A stretch of 64,000 bases of DNA. It comes from JBMFVE01 sp049966155 (lineage in GTDB: Bacteria > Bacteroidota > Ignavibacteria > Kryptoniales > JAKASW01). Positions 18,633 to 27,562 of this stretch are shown one piece after another (the first letter of the stretch is position 1; the number at the start of each line of letters is the position of its first letter). Position numbers and translations under genes: made by a program. A model generated the notes under the pieces. That model worked only from the letters and a program-made list of their open reading frames with translations, did no database searches and was not told the origin of the DNA. Where the stretch lies: positions 338,931-402,930 of the forward strand of contig JBMFVE010000002.1 of assembly GCA_049966155.1 (NCBI GenBank), written 5' to 3'.

Positions 18633-19867
18633 CTCCGTAATTTCATAACAACCAATGATGCAAATTTATAATAACTTTGCTGAAGAGACCCGGATTCAGA
18701 TTCCCTCTTTTTCAACCCGCCTTCTATCATTAAAATTAAGGATATTGAACTGGCCATGCCCAGAACAAACGCAGAAACGATTATCAACAACCTCATCGGA
18801 CGTGCTTTTCTCTCCGGCGGAACAGCTCTATCAAGCACCAGCACAGTCGGTGTTTCTTTTGCCTCCTCAAGCTTTGCCTGTTCATAGAGGGGATACAAAA
18901 TCTCCATTAATTTTGCCTGTAGCTCAACATTCCGATAGAGATCCAGATACCTTTTTAATTGTTCTGGTGCCTTCCTGAACGGCACCAACAAACTAAAACC
19001 GTTACCGTTTCCACTGTTGCTCCCTTTGTTCAAGTCATTTAACTTAGACTTCAATTCCGTAATTTGTTCCTGCAGAGACCGAACTTCAGGAGAAGTTTGA
19101 CTGAGTTGCTTTTCAATTACACCAAGCTTCACCTCGCTCAATATAATCTGAGCTTCCAATTCTGAGCCTGTTGCAATTGAAGCTTTCATCTGGTCAGGTA
19201 ATGAAATGTACCCATATTTCTGTTGAAATGATTGAAGGCTGTCTTCTGCTGCACGAAGGTCTGCTAAATTTTGATTAAATCTCTTCTCAACAACCAGCAT
19301 GTTGTTATGAGCATCCTCGGACGACAGTTTGCCGTTAATTTCGTTTAAGACCTCCACAAAGTAGTTCGCCATGGCAGCAGCCCTCCAGGGCTTCTTATCC
19401 ATCACTTTGATAACAACCGCACCATATTCATCGATCTCAAAAGTTGTATTATTCCTAAGCTCTTTAATTGCCTTCTCCATGGATGAGTCCTTGATACCGT
19501 AAACTCTCATTAAGTCAAATTTTCTCACCACCTTTTCCATCGCATCACGGCTGTTTAAAATTGCTAGATAGTTGAAACCTGTGCCCAGCTCAGAACCTGC
19601 ACCAACAAGCGGTGCGAACTGACGCGCAAGGCTCCCCAGGCTTGAGCTGCCGCCCATTAAACCCAGAAGACCACCCTTCTGAGACGGCAGAACAGATGCA
19701 ACGCCCTGATATTCCTTTGGAAGAACAAATGCCAGCAAAAAACCAAGCAATGTAAATAAGCCAACGACCAGAATTACAAACCTGCGCCATATGTTAAGCT
19801 CTTCAACAAATTTCCAGAAAGCCGAAGAACCAGCTAACCTTTTTGTTTTATCATAATCAGGCATCAT
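18596..19867 (-). CDS. wzz: Wzz-family chain-length determinant protein
   Basis: 423 residues. Two membrane segments (about 30-52 and 362-382) flank a large periplasmic domain with a coiled-coil stretch at about 195-285. The conserved proline-rich segment before the second segment is present (DRAVPPERKARPMRLL). There is no C-terminal tyrosine kinase domain. It sets polysaccharide chain length together with Wzy. A Ser/Gly-rich loop near residues 60-85 is typical of this subfamily in Bacteroidota. It overlaps wecB by 4 bases. Confidence 0.88.
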   Translation of the reverse strand: MMPDYDKTKRLAGSSAFWKFVEELNIWRRFVILVVGLFTLLGFLLAFVLPKEYQGVASVLPSQKGGLLGLMGGSSSLGSLARQFAPLVGAGSELGTGFNYLAILNSRDAMEKVVRKFDLMRVYGIKDSSMEKAIKELRNNTTFEIDEYGAVVIKVMDKKPWRAAAMANYFVEVLNEINGKLSSEDAHNNMLVVEKRFNQNLADLRAAEDSLQSFQQKYGYISLPDQMKASIATGSELEAQIILSEVKLGVIEKQLSQTSPEVRSLQEQITELKSKLNDLNKGSNSGNGNGFSLLVPFRKAPEQLKRYLDLYRNVELQAKLMEILYPLYEQAKLEEAKETPTVLVLDRAVPPERKARPMRLLIIVSAFVLGMASSISLILMIEGGLKKRESESGSLQQSYYKFASLVVMKLRRWGLLQVGNPMV

Positions 19868-20997
19868 AATAATACTTTCGATGTTTGTTTAACCTGCATT
19901 CTTTGTAAAACTATTTCAGCTATCCTCTCAGCCGTCCTCCCATCCCACAACGGAGGAACACCTGATTTCTTCCACCTGCCTTCAAAAGCTTTAACAGCGT
20001 AATCGTATACAATATTAGCATCGAGGCCTGCCAGAACACTTGTCCCCTTTTCAATAGTGATCGGCTGTTCAGTGTTTTCACGAAGAGTAATACATGGGAC
20101 ATTCAAATGAGTGGCCTCGGCCTGCATTCCACCGGAATCCGTTAAAATACCAGTTGCGTGTATCTCAAGATTTAAAAAATCAAGATATCCCAGAGGTTCT
20201 GTAATGACCACATTTTTCAATTTGTTAAATTTATTTTCCAGTGAAAATTCAAAAATCATTTTTTTTGTACGGGGATGTACTGGATAAACAACCGTGCAAA
20301 TCTTCGAGACACGTTCAATAATTTCCAGTACCCTAATAAGGTTTTCCTTACGATCCACATTAGATGCCCTATGAAGCGTCATTAAAAAGTACTTCCTGTT
20401 AATTAAACCTAACTTCTCTCTTATTGTGGAAGTTAAGGCTTTTTCCTCATAGGCTACCAGAGAGTCTATCATTATATTCCCGACAAAGAAAATCTTGCTT
20501 TCATCAGCACCTTCCCTCCTCAAATTATTTATACCGCTTTCCTCCGTAACAAAAAAGAGATCACTTACTGCATCTGTAACAATTCTGTTAATTTCCTCGG
20601 GCATAGATCTGTCAAAACTTCTCAGCCCGGCCTCAATATGAGCAACTCTTATTCCGCTTTTTACCGCGGCCAGAGCAGCTGCCATCGTCGAATTGACGTC
20701 TCCCAGAACAATAACCAGATCAGGGAATTCAGAATTTAATACCTTTTCAAGACCTACCATTACTTCAGCAGTTTGTTTCGAATGGGTTCCGGAACCTACG
20801 TTGAGATAAATGTCTGGTTCAGGTAATCTCAAATCTTTAAAAAATACGTTTGACATATAATCATCGTAATGCTGACCCGTGTGAACAATGATATGCCGGA
20901 CACTTTGATAACGCAAAAATGCCAGGTGAAGTGGCGCAGCCTTTATAAAATTTGGGCGGGTCCCCACCACAGTAATGATTTTTATTTTTTTATCCAT
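19864..20997 (-). CDS. wecB: UDP-N-acetylglucosamine 2-epimerase (non-hydrolysing)
   Basis: 377 residues, the family's normal length. It begins IKIITVVGTRPNFIKAAPL, and has HTGQHYD, HIEAGLRSFD, and EEINRIVTDAVSD, the family core. It interconverts UDP-GlcNAc and UDP-ManNAc. It is one of only two nucleotide-sugar genes in the cluster; the dehydrogenase that would make UDP-ManNAcA (wecC) is not in the window. It lies 5 bases after rfbB. Confidence 0.93.
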   Translation of the reverse strand: MDKKIKIITVVGTRPNFIKAAPLHLAFLRYQSVRHIIVHTGQHYDDYMSNVFFKDLRLPEPDIYLNVGSGTHSKQTAEVMVGLEKVLNSEFPDLVIVLGDVNSTMAAALAAVKSGIRVAHIEAGLRSFDRSMPEEINRIVTDAVSDLFFVTEESGINNLRREGADESKIFFVGNIMIDSLVAYEEKALTSTIREKLGLINRKYFLMTLHRASNVDRKENLIRVLEIIERVSKICTVVYPVHPRTKKMIFEFSLENKFNKLKNVVITEPLGYLDFLNLEIHATGILTDSGGMQAEATHLNVPCITLRENTEQPITIEKGTSVLAGLDANIVYDYAVKAFEGRWKKSGVPPLWDGRTAERIAEIVLQRMQVKQTSKVLL

Positions 20998-21002
20998 CCT
21001 TT

Positions 21003-22019
21003 TCAGCGTGACCCATATTGAATTCTATAGTATTCCCTGTACTCACCTGATATAATCCTCTTCCACCACTCTTCATTATTCACATACCAGCTAATCGTGT
21101 GAGTGAGCCCCTCGTCAAACGAATGAGCAGGTTTCCAGCCCAGTTCGGTCTCAATTTTCGTCGAATCAATTGCATAACGGCGGTCATGACCAGGACGGTC
21201 CTTTACAAATTTAATCAAAGACTTAGGTTTGCCCAGTTTTTCCAGTATAGCCTCAGCCAATCGTATATTTTCAATCTCATTTCCACCCCCCATGTTATAA
21301 ATTTCACCTGTTCGACCCTTTTCCAGGACTGCCAAAATTCCCTCACAATGATCCTCAACATGAATCCAGTCACGCACATTCTTTCCATCACCATAAACAG
21401 GAAGATCTTTGTTCTGGAGTGCATTAATTATCATAAGAGGGATAAATTTCTCTGGAAACTGGTACGGCCCATAGTTATTCGAGCACCTTGTAATCAGTAC
21501 GGGCAGTCCAAACGTATGGCCCCAGGCCCTTACCAGAAAATCCGCGCTCGCCTTGCTGGCAGAATAAGGGCTATTGGGCGAAATTGGCGTATTTTCAGTA
21601 AACTTCCCAGTTGCACCCAGAGAGCCGTAAACCTCGTCTGTCGAAATTTGAAGGTACTTTTCAACTCCGAATTCACGGCAGACTTCTAGAAGCGTCATTG
21701 TACCACGTATGTTTGTTTCGACAAAGACCTGTGGACCAAGAATACTTCTGTCAACATGAGACTCCGCTGCAAAGTTTACAACCCAATCGAAATGCCATTC
21801 ATGAAATAATCTCTTAACAAATAATGAATCAGTAATATCACCCTGATAAAAATGGTAACGTGCGTTTTCCTCAATGTCTCTTAAACTCTCCAGATTGCCT
21901 GCATAAGTGAGCTTATCCATGTTTATTACTTCAACATCAGGCTTCTGCTTGAGAAAGTAGCGTACAAAATTTGAGCCAATAAATCCTGCTCCTCCAGTTA
22001 TCAGTATCGATTTCATCAT
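21003..22019 (-). CDS. rfbB: dTDP-glucose 4,6-dehydratase
   Basis: 338 residues, SDR fold. GGAGFIGSNFVRYF binds NAD, and the catalytic region has ISTDEVYGSLG and YSASKAS (the Y-x3-K pair). NRCSNNYGPYQFPEKFIPLM-like sequence at about 170-195 is specific to dTDP-glucose dehydratases. It makes dTDP-4-keto-6-deoxyglucose, the branch point to rhamnose and related sugars. rfbA, rfbC and rfbD are not in the window. It is the first gene of the polysaccharide operon, with a promoter at 22125-22155. Confidence 0.95.
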   Translation of the reverse strand: MMKSILITGGAGFIGSNFVRYFLKQKPDVEVINMDKLTYAGNLESLRDIEENARYHFYQGDITDSLFVKRLFHEWHFDWVVNFAAESHVDRSILGPQVFVETNIRGTMTLLEVCREFGVEKYLQISTDEVYGSLGATGKFTENTPISPNSPYSASKASADFLVRAWGHTFGLPVLITRCSNNYGPYQFPEKFIPLMIINALQNKDLPVYGDGKNVRDWIHVEDHCEGILAVLEKGRTGEIYNMGGGNEIENIRLAEAILEKLGKPKSLIKFVKDRPGHDRRYAIDSTKIETELGWKPAHSFDEGLTHTISWYVNNEEWWKRIISGEYREYYRIQYGSR

Positions 22020-22124
22020 TTCTCCATTGTGTCTGGCTGGCGACCCTTCATTTTCGTCGAAATTACAATAAAGCAGTGGTTAGGATATTGAGATCAGCGA
22101 CGAACAATCCTGCTTTCTTGGAGG

Positions 22125-22155
22125 AAAATATATTCCCCATAACATCAAATTTCAA
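22125..22155 (-). promoter_or_regulatory. Promoter of the polysaccharide operon (rfbB)
   Basis: Minus strand: TTG at 22155-22153, 20 bases, TATATTTT at 22132-22125. It fits the Bacteroidota consensus and leaves a leader of roughly 100 bases before rfbB. It is back-to-back with the rpmB promoter. Confidence 0.55.
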
Positions 22156-22181
22156 TGATAAACTTATATCAAAATCCTGGC

Positions 22182-22212
22182 TTGAAAAATTTTCTTTTTT
22201 GAGCTACCTTTA
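22182..22212 (+). promoter_or_regulatory. Promoter of rpmB
   Basis: TTG at 22182-22184, 20 bases, TACCTTTA at 22205-22212. An AGGAGAT ribosome site follows and the ATG is at 22235, giving a leader of roughly 19 bases. Confidence 0.55.
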
Positions 22213-22234
22213 AATAAATCACCAGGAGATAAAG

Positions 22235-22426
22235 ATGTCAAAAGTTTGTGAAATATGTGGAAAGAAAACTATTCATGGTCACAATATAAGTCACGCTCAT
22301 AATGTTACCAACCGCCGCTGGGAACCAAACCTGCAGCGCGTGAGAGCTGTGGTAAACGGCAGGATTAAGAGAATAAGAGTCTGTACATCCTGTATCAAAC
22401 AGGGAAGGGTTATAAAGGCTGCATAG
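22235..22426 (+). CDS. rpmB: 50S ribosomal protein L28
   Basis: 63 residues, normal length. MSKVCEICGK and RVCTSCIKQG give the two CxxC pairs of the zinc-binding form of bL28; RRWEPNLQRVRA is the family core. It is preceded by AGGAGAT. Its last 17 bases overlap the end of the AI-2E transporter gene on the other strand, so the two transcripts converge. Confidence 0.95.
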   Translation: MSKVCEICGKKTIHGHNISHAHNVTNRRWEPNLQRVRAVVNGRIKRIRVCTSCIKQGRVIKAA

Positions 22427-23525
22427 GATTGGCAGCTTTCTGGGTACCCGACGGTATCGTGACTGAAGAAGTTGCCCTGCTTTCCCCATGTTTAGGAATC
22501 CCATACGACTCCAACCCCCAGTAAGTCTCCCTGGCTATCACCTTGAAGATAGTATAGGTAGGAATTGCAAGCACCATCCCGACAATCCCTTTCAATTCCG
22601 CCGCAACCAGCAGTACAAAAATTATTGTAAGTGGGTGCATTGAAGCGCTTCTGGAATACAATGCCGGAACGATTATGACATCATCTGCTAACCTTATACC
22701 GACGAACAGTGCGACTATTGGAACAATTAAGCTCAGGTCACCACGCTGCGCAATCGAGATCAGAATAGCCGGCACAGCCCCCACCAGCGGTCCTAAATAG
22801 GGAATCAGGTTCGCAATCCCCGCTAAAACACCAACCAGCACAGCATAATTCACACCAATAACGAGCAAACCTGTTATCGACAGCGCCCCAACTATTGCTG
22901 CCTCAGTCATCCATGCGCGAATATACTTCCCAAGCTGAATTTCTATCTTGTGCAACACATTGAGAGACATTTCAAAATATTTATTCGGAATGTGTTCAAT
23001 GAACAACCGTACCATTTTATCACCATCTTTTAGAAAAAAGAAGGTTACAAACGGAACAATGACTGCTGTCATTATCACAGAAGCAGCACTTGTAATCAAT
23101 GAGAGGCTCTCTCCGGTTATGGATACACCAAATTGTTCTATTTTATTCGTAATCTGGTCAAGCTTAAGAAAAGGAAGCATCTTTTGTACTTCAATTTGTA
23201 TCAACTGGAACTTTGCGGCAAAATCCGTCGCCCGTACTGACTGCTCCATCGTTGTAACCTGCAACACAAGAGCTGGCAGAAAGGCACGAAACAACAAAAT
23301 AAAAAAGAGCGCTATAGCCAGATAAATAATTACTATTGAAACGACACGCGGCAGGCCCCTTCTTTCAAGAGCACCAACAAGAGGAGACAAAAGAAAGCTC
23401 AGGAGGGTTGACAATAACAACAAAGCAAAAACTTCTGTGAATAAAGACACTATCCAGAGAAAACCAAATAAAAAAGCTAAGAGCAACCCTACTTTAAACT
23501 GGCTCTTTTTAAAAATATTCATCAT
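22410..23525 (-). CDS. AI-2E family transporter
   Basis: About 371 residues with eight hydrophobic segments and the family pattern: a pair of N-terminal segments, a hydrophilic periplasmic region (about 85-150), and GVLAGIANLIPYLGPLVGAVPA in the C-terminal half. Members include TqsA-like exporters and Na+/H+ antiporters, so autoinducer transport should not be assumed. I choose the ATG at 23525 because AAGG lies at a suitable distance; the open frame begins at 23531. The start lies inside the end of recX. Confidence 0.85.
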   Translation of the reverse strand: MMNIFKKSQFKVGLLLAFLFGFLWIVSLFTEVFALLLLSTLLSFLLSPLVGALERRGLPRVVSIVIIYLAIALFFILLFRAFLPALVLQVTTMEQSVRATDFAAKFQLIQIEVQKMLPFLKLDQITNKIEQFGVSITGESLSLITSAASVIMTAVIVPFVTFFFLKDGDKMVRLFIEHIPNKYFEMSLNVLHKIEIQLGKYIRAWMTEAAIVGALSITGLLVIGVNYAVLVGVLAGIANLIPYLGPLVGAVPAILISIAQRGDLSLIVPIVALFVGIRLADDVIIVPALYSRSASMHPLTIIFVLLVAAELKGIVGMVLAIPTYTIFKVIARETYWGLESYGIPKHGESRATSSVTIPSGTQKAANPMQPL

Positions 23526-24153
23526 CCACATCCTTCAAAAGCAACTCCCTGATGACTTTTTTTACAATTTCCCATTCAAACCCTCTGCTTATTAGAAAAG
23601 TTGAGAGCTTTTTGATTTTCCTTTCAATTCCTTCACCAGACAATCTATCAAGTTTCTTCTTAGCAGCCTCAATTGCTATTGTCATTTGTTTTTCATCATT
23701 TGCAAATTCCCCCAGGGCTTTTTCAGCAGTCTCCCTATCTATTCCTTTCTCACGAAGCTTCCTGATCAAACTCCTCTTCCCAAGCAGCTTGCCCGTCGAC
23801 CCGGCGTTAACAAAAGCCTTTGCAAATTCCTCGTCGTTTATCAGCCCCAACTGTGAAAGCCGTTCAATAACTTTACCAATGGTAGTTCTGTCAAATCCTT
23901 TTTGAGCGAGTCTCCGCGACAGTTCAGAACGAGTCCGCTGGCGAAAATTAATTAGACGAATTCCAGCTGCATAAGCATCATGGTAAGTTTGTGCTCTTTT
24001 TATATGTTCTAAGGTATCAGGTGTAAGTTCATCTCCGCGACGGAGGCCAAAATCAACAAGCACATCTTCGCTGACCTCAATTTGATTATCACCTTCCAGT
24101 AAGATATGAAATTTCCTTCTGCTTTTCAGCTTTTCAATTGCCAGAACTTTCAT
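23509..24153 (-). CDS. recX: RecA regulator RecX
   Basis: 214 residues, somewhat long for RecX. The three-helix repeats are visible: RTRSELSRRLAQKGFD, IGKVIERLSQLGLINDEEFAKAFV and LIRKLREKGIDRETAEKAL. RecX binds the RecA filament and limits its activity. It lies 14 bases downstream of recA in the same operon, the usual arrangement. Confidence 0.9.
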   Translation of the reverse strand: MKVLAIEKLKSRRKFHILLEGDNQIEVSEDVLVDFGLRRGDELTPDTLEHIKRAQTYHDAYAAGIRLINFRQRTRSELSRRLAQKGFDRTTIGKVIERLSQLGLINDEEFAKAFVNAGSTGKLLGKRSLIRKLREKGIDRETAEKALGEFANDEKQMTIAIEAAKKKLDRLSGEGIERKIKKLSTFLISRGFEWEIVKKVIRELLLKDVDDEYF

Positions 24154-24167
24154 TTAGGTCGCAGCCG

Positions 24168-25259
24168 TCATCCACTGTCCTTTTGCCTCCTTGATTCCTT
24201 TGACCTTTCCACCTTTTCTTCACTTTGCTTTGTGCTGGCATTTAATGGTTTTTTAATATCAAGTCCAAGTGCCGCCCTAACTTCATTTTCCAATTCATCG
24301 AGGAGCTTTGGATTTTCCTGAAAATATTTCTTTGCGGCTTCTCTGCCCTGTCCGAGCCTCTCGTTTCTGTAAGAAAACCATGTACCGCTCTTTTCAACAA
24401 TTTCCTTTTCGACAGCCATATCAAGCAAATCTCCAATTCTGGAAATACCCTCGTTGTAGCCAATATCAAACTCAACTTCTTTGAACGGCGGGGCAACCTT
24501 ATTCTTTACAACCTTCACACGCACCCTGTTGCCAACTATCTCCTGACCTTCCTTAATATGGTCTCGCTTTCTAATATCCAGCCTGACAGCTGCGTAGAAT
24601 TTTAGCGCGTTGCCACCTGTGGTTGTTTCAGGACTTCCATAAAAGACACCTATCTTGCTGCGCAGTTGATTTGTAAAAATAACACATGTATTACTTTTAT
24701 TTATTGCGGATGTTAGCTTCCTCAGCGCCTGTGACATCAACCTGGCCTGTGCACCCATTTGTGCATCCCCCATATCTCCTTCAATTTCAGCACGCGGAGT
24801 TAATGCCGCCACAGAGTCAATCACAACAATGTCAATTGCATTGCTCCTTACGAGGGTTTCCACTATATCAAGCGCCTGCTCACCAAACTCCGGTTGAGAC
24901 AATAATAAATTGTTTGTATCAACTCCTATTCTTCTGGCATAATTCAGGTCTAACGCATGCTCAGCGTCAATAAACGCTGCAACACCCCCAAGTTTCTGTG
25001 CCTCTGCTATCGTGCTCAGACAAAGCGTCGTCTTGCCGGACGACTCTGGTCCGAATATTTCAGTTATCCTCCCACGGGGAATGCCTCCTATTCCCAGAGC
25101 CCAGTCAAGGGATATAGAGCCCGTCGAAATTGCATCAATTTTGAGGATGGGTCCCTCTCCCATCTTCATAATTGTTCCCTTACCATAATCTTTCTCTATC
25201 TGGGCAAGAGCCGTATCCAGAGCTTTCTGCTTTAAATCCCTTTCCCGATCATCAACCAT
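24168..25259 (-). CDS. recA: Recombinase RecA
   Basis: 363 residues. Walker A is GPESSGKTT; the MAW-type SLDWALGIGG, Walker B VIDSVAAL, and L1/L2 loop signatures (EGDMGDAQMGAQAR and NQLRSKIGVFYGSPETTTGGNALKFYAA) are intact. The ATG at 25259 is chosen over the GTG at 25268 because AAGGAG lies 8 bases before it. A charged C-terminal tail rich in Lys/Glu/Ser follows. It overlaps thpR by 8 bases and is the fifth gene of the pgsA operon. Confidence 0.97.
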   Translation of the reverse strand: MVDDRERDLKQKALDTALAQIEKDYGKGTIMKMGEGPILKIDAISTGSISLDWALGIGGIPRGRITEIFGPESSGKTTLCLSTIAEAQKLGGVAAFIDAEHALDLNYARRIGVDTNNLLLSQPEFGEQALDIVETLVRSNAIDIVVIDSVAALTPRAEIEGDMGDAQMGAQARLMSQALRKLTSAINKSNTCVIFTNQLRSKIGVFYGSPETTTGGNALKFYAAVRLDIRKRDHIKEGQEIVGNRVRVKVVKNKVAPPFKEVEFDIGYNEGISRIGDLLDMAVEKEIVEKSGTWFSYRNERLGQGREAAKKYFQENPKLLDELENEVRAALGLDIKKPLNASTKQSEEKVERSKESRRQKDSG

Positions 25260-25845
25260 TACTGCCACTCCTTGATTCTAATGTAATTTTATAAATTTGT
25301 GTGTATTCAGAGCCCGTTTTCCTGAGTATACTTCTGTATAATACTATGCCCTCCGGGTAAAACCTGTTCACCAAGAATTTACCCTCACTGAACAACATCT
25401 GCAAGTCAACACTGAACGCCGTCTTGTCGCTCTCCCGATGCCTAAACCGTCCAACTGTAATATGTGGCCTGAAACTCCTCATTTCCTTTTTTACCCCATA
25501 CCTTTCAGAAATCGCAGCAACAAGATTGGCAACCTCAGCAATTGTTCCGCTGTCCTCGCAGGCCAGCCATATCCCGTGTGGCCTTATGTTTCCAGGGAAG
25601 TACTCAATGCCTTTGACAACCAGTTCAGTAAACTGGAACCTGCTCTTTGTAAAAGCCGATTCAAAATCGACCCATAACCGGTGAGCTTCATTTTCACTGA
25701 TTTCGCCCAGAAACTGAAGTGTAATGTGAATTTTGTCAGCAGGTTCAACCTTCAATTCAGGAATGTATCCTTTTAACTCATTCTGGAGAATTAATATTTC
25801 CCGAATAGTTCCTTCAGGCAAAGTGGCCGCAATGAAAGCTCTCAT
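25252..25845 (-). CDS. thpR: RNA 2',3'-cyclic phosphodiesterase (2H superfamily, ThpR)
   Basis: 197 residues. The two catalytic H-x-T motifs of the 2H phosphoesterase fold are present: HITLQFLGE near residue 45 and HITVGRFR near residue 125. It begins MRAFIAATLPE, typical of LigT/ThpR. It opens 2',3'-cyclic phosphates on RNA; its cellular role is not settled. It overlaps cinA by 4 bases and recA by 8. Confidence 0.9.
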   Translation of the reverse strand: MRAFIAATLPEGTIREILILQNELKGYIPELKVEPADKIHITLQFLGEISENEAHRLWVDFESAFTKSRFQFTELVVKGIEYFPGNIRPHGIWLACEDSGTIAEVANLVAAISERYGVKKEMRSFRPHITVGRFRHRESDKTAFSVDLQMLFSEGKFLVNRFYPEGIVLYRSILRKTGSEYTQIYKITLESRSGSNG

Positions 25846-27089
25846 CTGTAGACTTGTATTTTTCTTCTGAGTAAATCCAGTGCTGCCTGCGATGCCCTGT
25901 CTTTAAATCTTGTCCTCTCATCTGAAAAAATATGCTTTTCTGCATATGTCTCCATTTTGTCTGAATAACCTATATAAACCAATCCAACGGGCTTCTCAGG
26001 AGTACCACCTGTCGGTCCGGCAATCCCTGTTACCGACAAACCAATGTCAGTGTGAGATTTTATCCTGACCCCTTCAGCCATTGCCCTTGCAACTTCAGCG
26101 CTAACTGCACCGAAGTTTTTCAATAAATTTTCCTCAACAGATAGAAGCTCAACCTTTGCCTCATTGCTATAACTGATTATACCGCGATTAAAATATGATG
26201 AACTCCCCGAAATGTTTGTAATTCGATGACAGATGTATCCCCCTGTGCAACTTTCAGCCACAGCAAGGGTCAAATTCTTCTTACGCAACAGATCACCAAC
26301 TACCTTTTCAATTTCCACATCCCCAATTGCATACACATAATCAGCTGCTCGTTTAAGTATCTCCGACTCAATGTCAGAAATGGTCGAGTCCACATCAGCC
26401 TCCTTTTCACCTTTTACCGTAACGCGCAGCCTGACACCGAACTGGCTTGGCAAAAAAGCCAGCTTTGCACGTCCTCGAAGTATGTTTTCAATATCCCCCA
26501 GTTTTTCAAAAAGCGTCGACTCAGCAATTCCCGTTGTCTTTATGATGTGGTGTTTAATGATATATCCCCCAGCTCTTGCTTTCAATCTCGGAATAACATA
26601 CTCAACAAGGAGATTTTGCATTTCATAGGGCACTCCCGGCAAAGAGACAAATATCTTACCCTGTTGATCAAACATCATACCTGGTGCTGTTCCCCAGTAG
26701 TTCAACAGTGCTTCAAATGTTTCGGGAACAAGTGCCTGTTCCTCATTGACTTTTGTAAGCGGAACTCCCCTTTTTAGGAGCCTTTCGCGAACCATTTCCA
26801 GTACTTTTTCATTTATGACAAGGCGAGCTTTGAAAAAATCAGCAACTACTCTCTTTGTAATATCATCGTGCGTCGGACCAAGTCCACCCGTAACAATAGT
26901 GCAATCAAATTTCTGATAAAACTCCCTGAAAGCAGAAAGGATTTCTTCGTATTCATCCCCTACTACCAATGTACGCCTTACTTCAATCCCTATTTCAGAA
27001 AGTTTTTGTCCGATGAAAGCTGCATTAGAATTTGTAACCTGTCCAATTAAGATTTCGTCACCAATGGTAATTAATCCTGCGCTCCTCAT
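25842..27089 (-). CDS. cinA: CinA: competence/damage protein with nicotinamide-nucleotide amidase domain
   Basis: 415 residues from the ATG at 27089, which overlaps the TAA of pgpA (TAATG); the frame is open further upstream to 27143, but that would lie inside pgpA. The N-terminal MoaB-like domain has AGLITIGDEILIGQV and TGGLGPTHDD; the C-terminal PncC domain has LAVAESCTGGYI and GIAGPTGGTPEKPVGLVYIG. The protein salvages NMN and hydrolyses ADP-ribose. The cinA-recA pairing is common in bacteria. Confidence 0.93.
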   Translation of the reverse strand: MRSAGLITIGDEILIGQVTNSNAAFIGQKLSEIGIEVRRTLVVGDEYEEILSAFREFYQKFDCTIVTGGLGPTHDDITKRVVADFFKARLVINEKVLEMVRERLLKRGVPLTKVNEEQALVPETFEALLNYWGTAPGMMFDQQGKIFVSLPGVPYEMQNLLVEYVIPRLKARAGGYIIKHHIIKTTGIAESTLFEKLGDIENILRGRAKLAFLPSQFGVRLRVTVKGEKEADVDSTISDIESEILKRAADYVYAIGDVEIEKVVGDLLRKKNLTLAVAESCTGGYICHRITNISGSSSYFNRGIISYSNEAKVELLSVEENLLKNFGAVSAEVARAMAEGVRIKSHTDIGLSVTGIAGPTGGTPEKPVGLVYIGYSDKMETYAEKHIFSDERTRFKDRASQAALDLLRRKIQVYR

Positions 27090-27562
27090 TACATTATCCA
27101 CCTGTAAATAATTTGAAGAACAAGATTCGTATAAACCCCACAAATAACGTCGTCAAGCATAATGTTAACTCCGCCCTTCTTTCTATCAAAATAATTTGCT
27201 GGAAAGGGTTTGACGATATCCAGCAATCTAAATATGACAAATGCTGCCATGATAAAACAGAATTTTTTCGGTAAAATCAAAAGAGAAATCCACATTGCCA
27301 CTACTTCATCAATTACCACTCTGGACGGATCATGGCCATATACCCTTTCAAGGTGCCCTGCAGTATAAGATCCCCCTATAAAAAAAATAAAAATTGCCGG
27401 CACGATAATCTCAATTTTCTCAAAACCCGGGATCATGTAGATAATTAAAGCAAGGAGTGAACCGGCTGTACCGGGTGCTATTGGTGAAAGGCCTGCACCA
27501 AGTCCTGTTGCAACAAGTTCGTCAAAAAAACTAAGTTTCTCACTCGGATTCTGCTCTGCCAC
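27089..27562 (-). CDS. pgpA: Phosphatidylglycerophosphatase A
   Basis: 157 residues with three to four membrane segments. ATGLGAGLSPIAPGTAGSLLA is the PgpA signature, and VIDEVVAMW carries the conserved acidic residues. It removes phosphate from phosphatidylglycerophosphate, the step directly after PgsA. It overlaps pgsA by 23 bases. Confidence 0.93.
   Translation of the reverse strand: MAEQNPSEKLSFFDELVATGLGAGLSPIAPGTAGSLLALIIYMIPGFEKIEIIVPAIFIFFIGGSYTAGHLERVYGHDPSRVVIDEVVAMWISLLILPKKFCFIMAAFVIFRLLDIVKPFPANYFDRKKGGVNIMLDDVICGVYTNLVLQIIYRWIM

Noticed and set aside
21099..21689. 196-codon plus-strand frame opposite rfbB
   Set aside because: Shadow of the strongly conserved rfbB; composition is not protein-like and no start signal is present.
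22060..22090. AAAGCAGTGGT-like words shared by the leaders near 22070, 28355 and 56507
   Set aside because: Only 7-9 bases are shared with no common context; not enough to call a repeat or regulatory site.
26226..26777. 183-codon plus-strand frame opposite cinA
   Set aside because: Shadow of cinA without signal or domain features.
27090..27143. Longer N-terminus of CinA from 27143
   Set aside because: It would lie wholly inside pgpA; the TAATG overlap and family alignment favour 27089.
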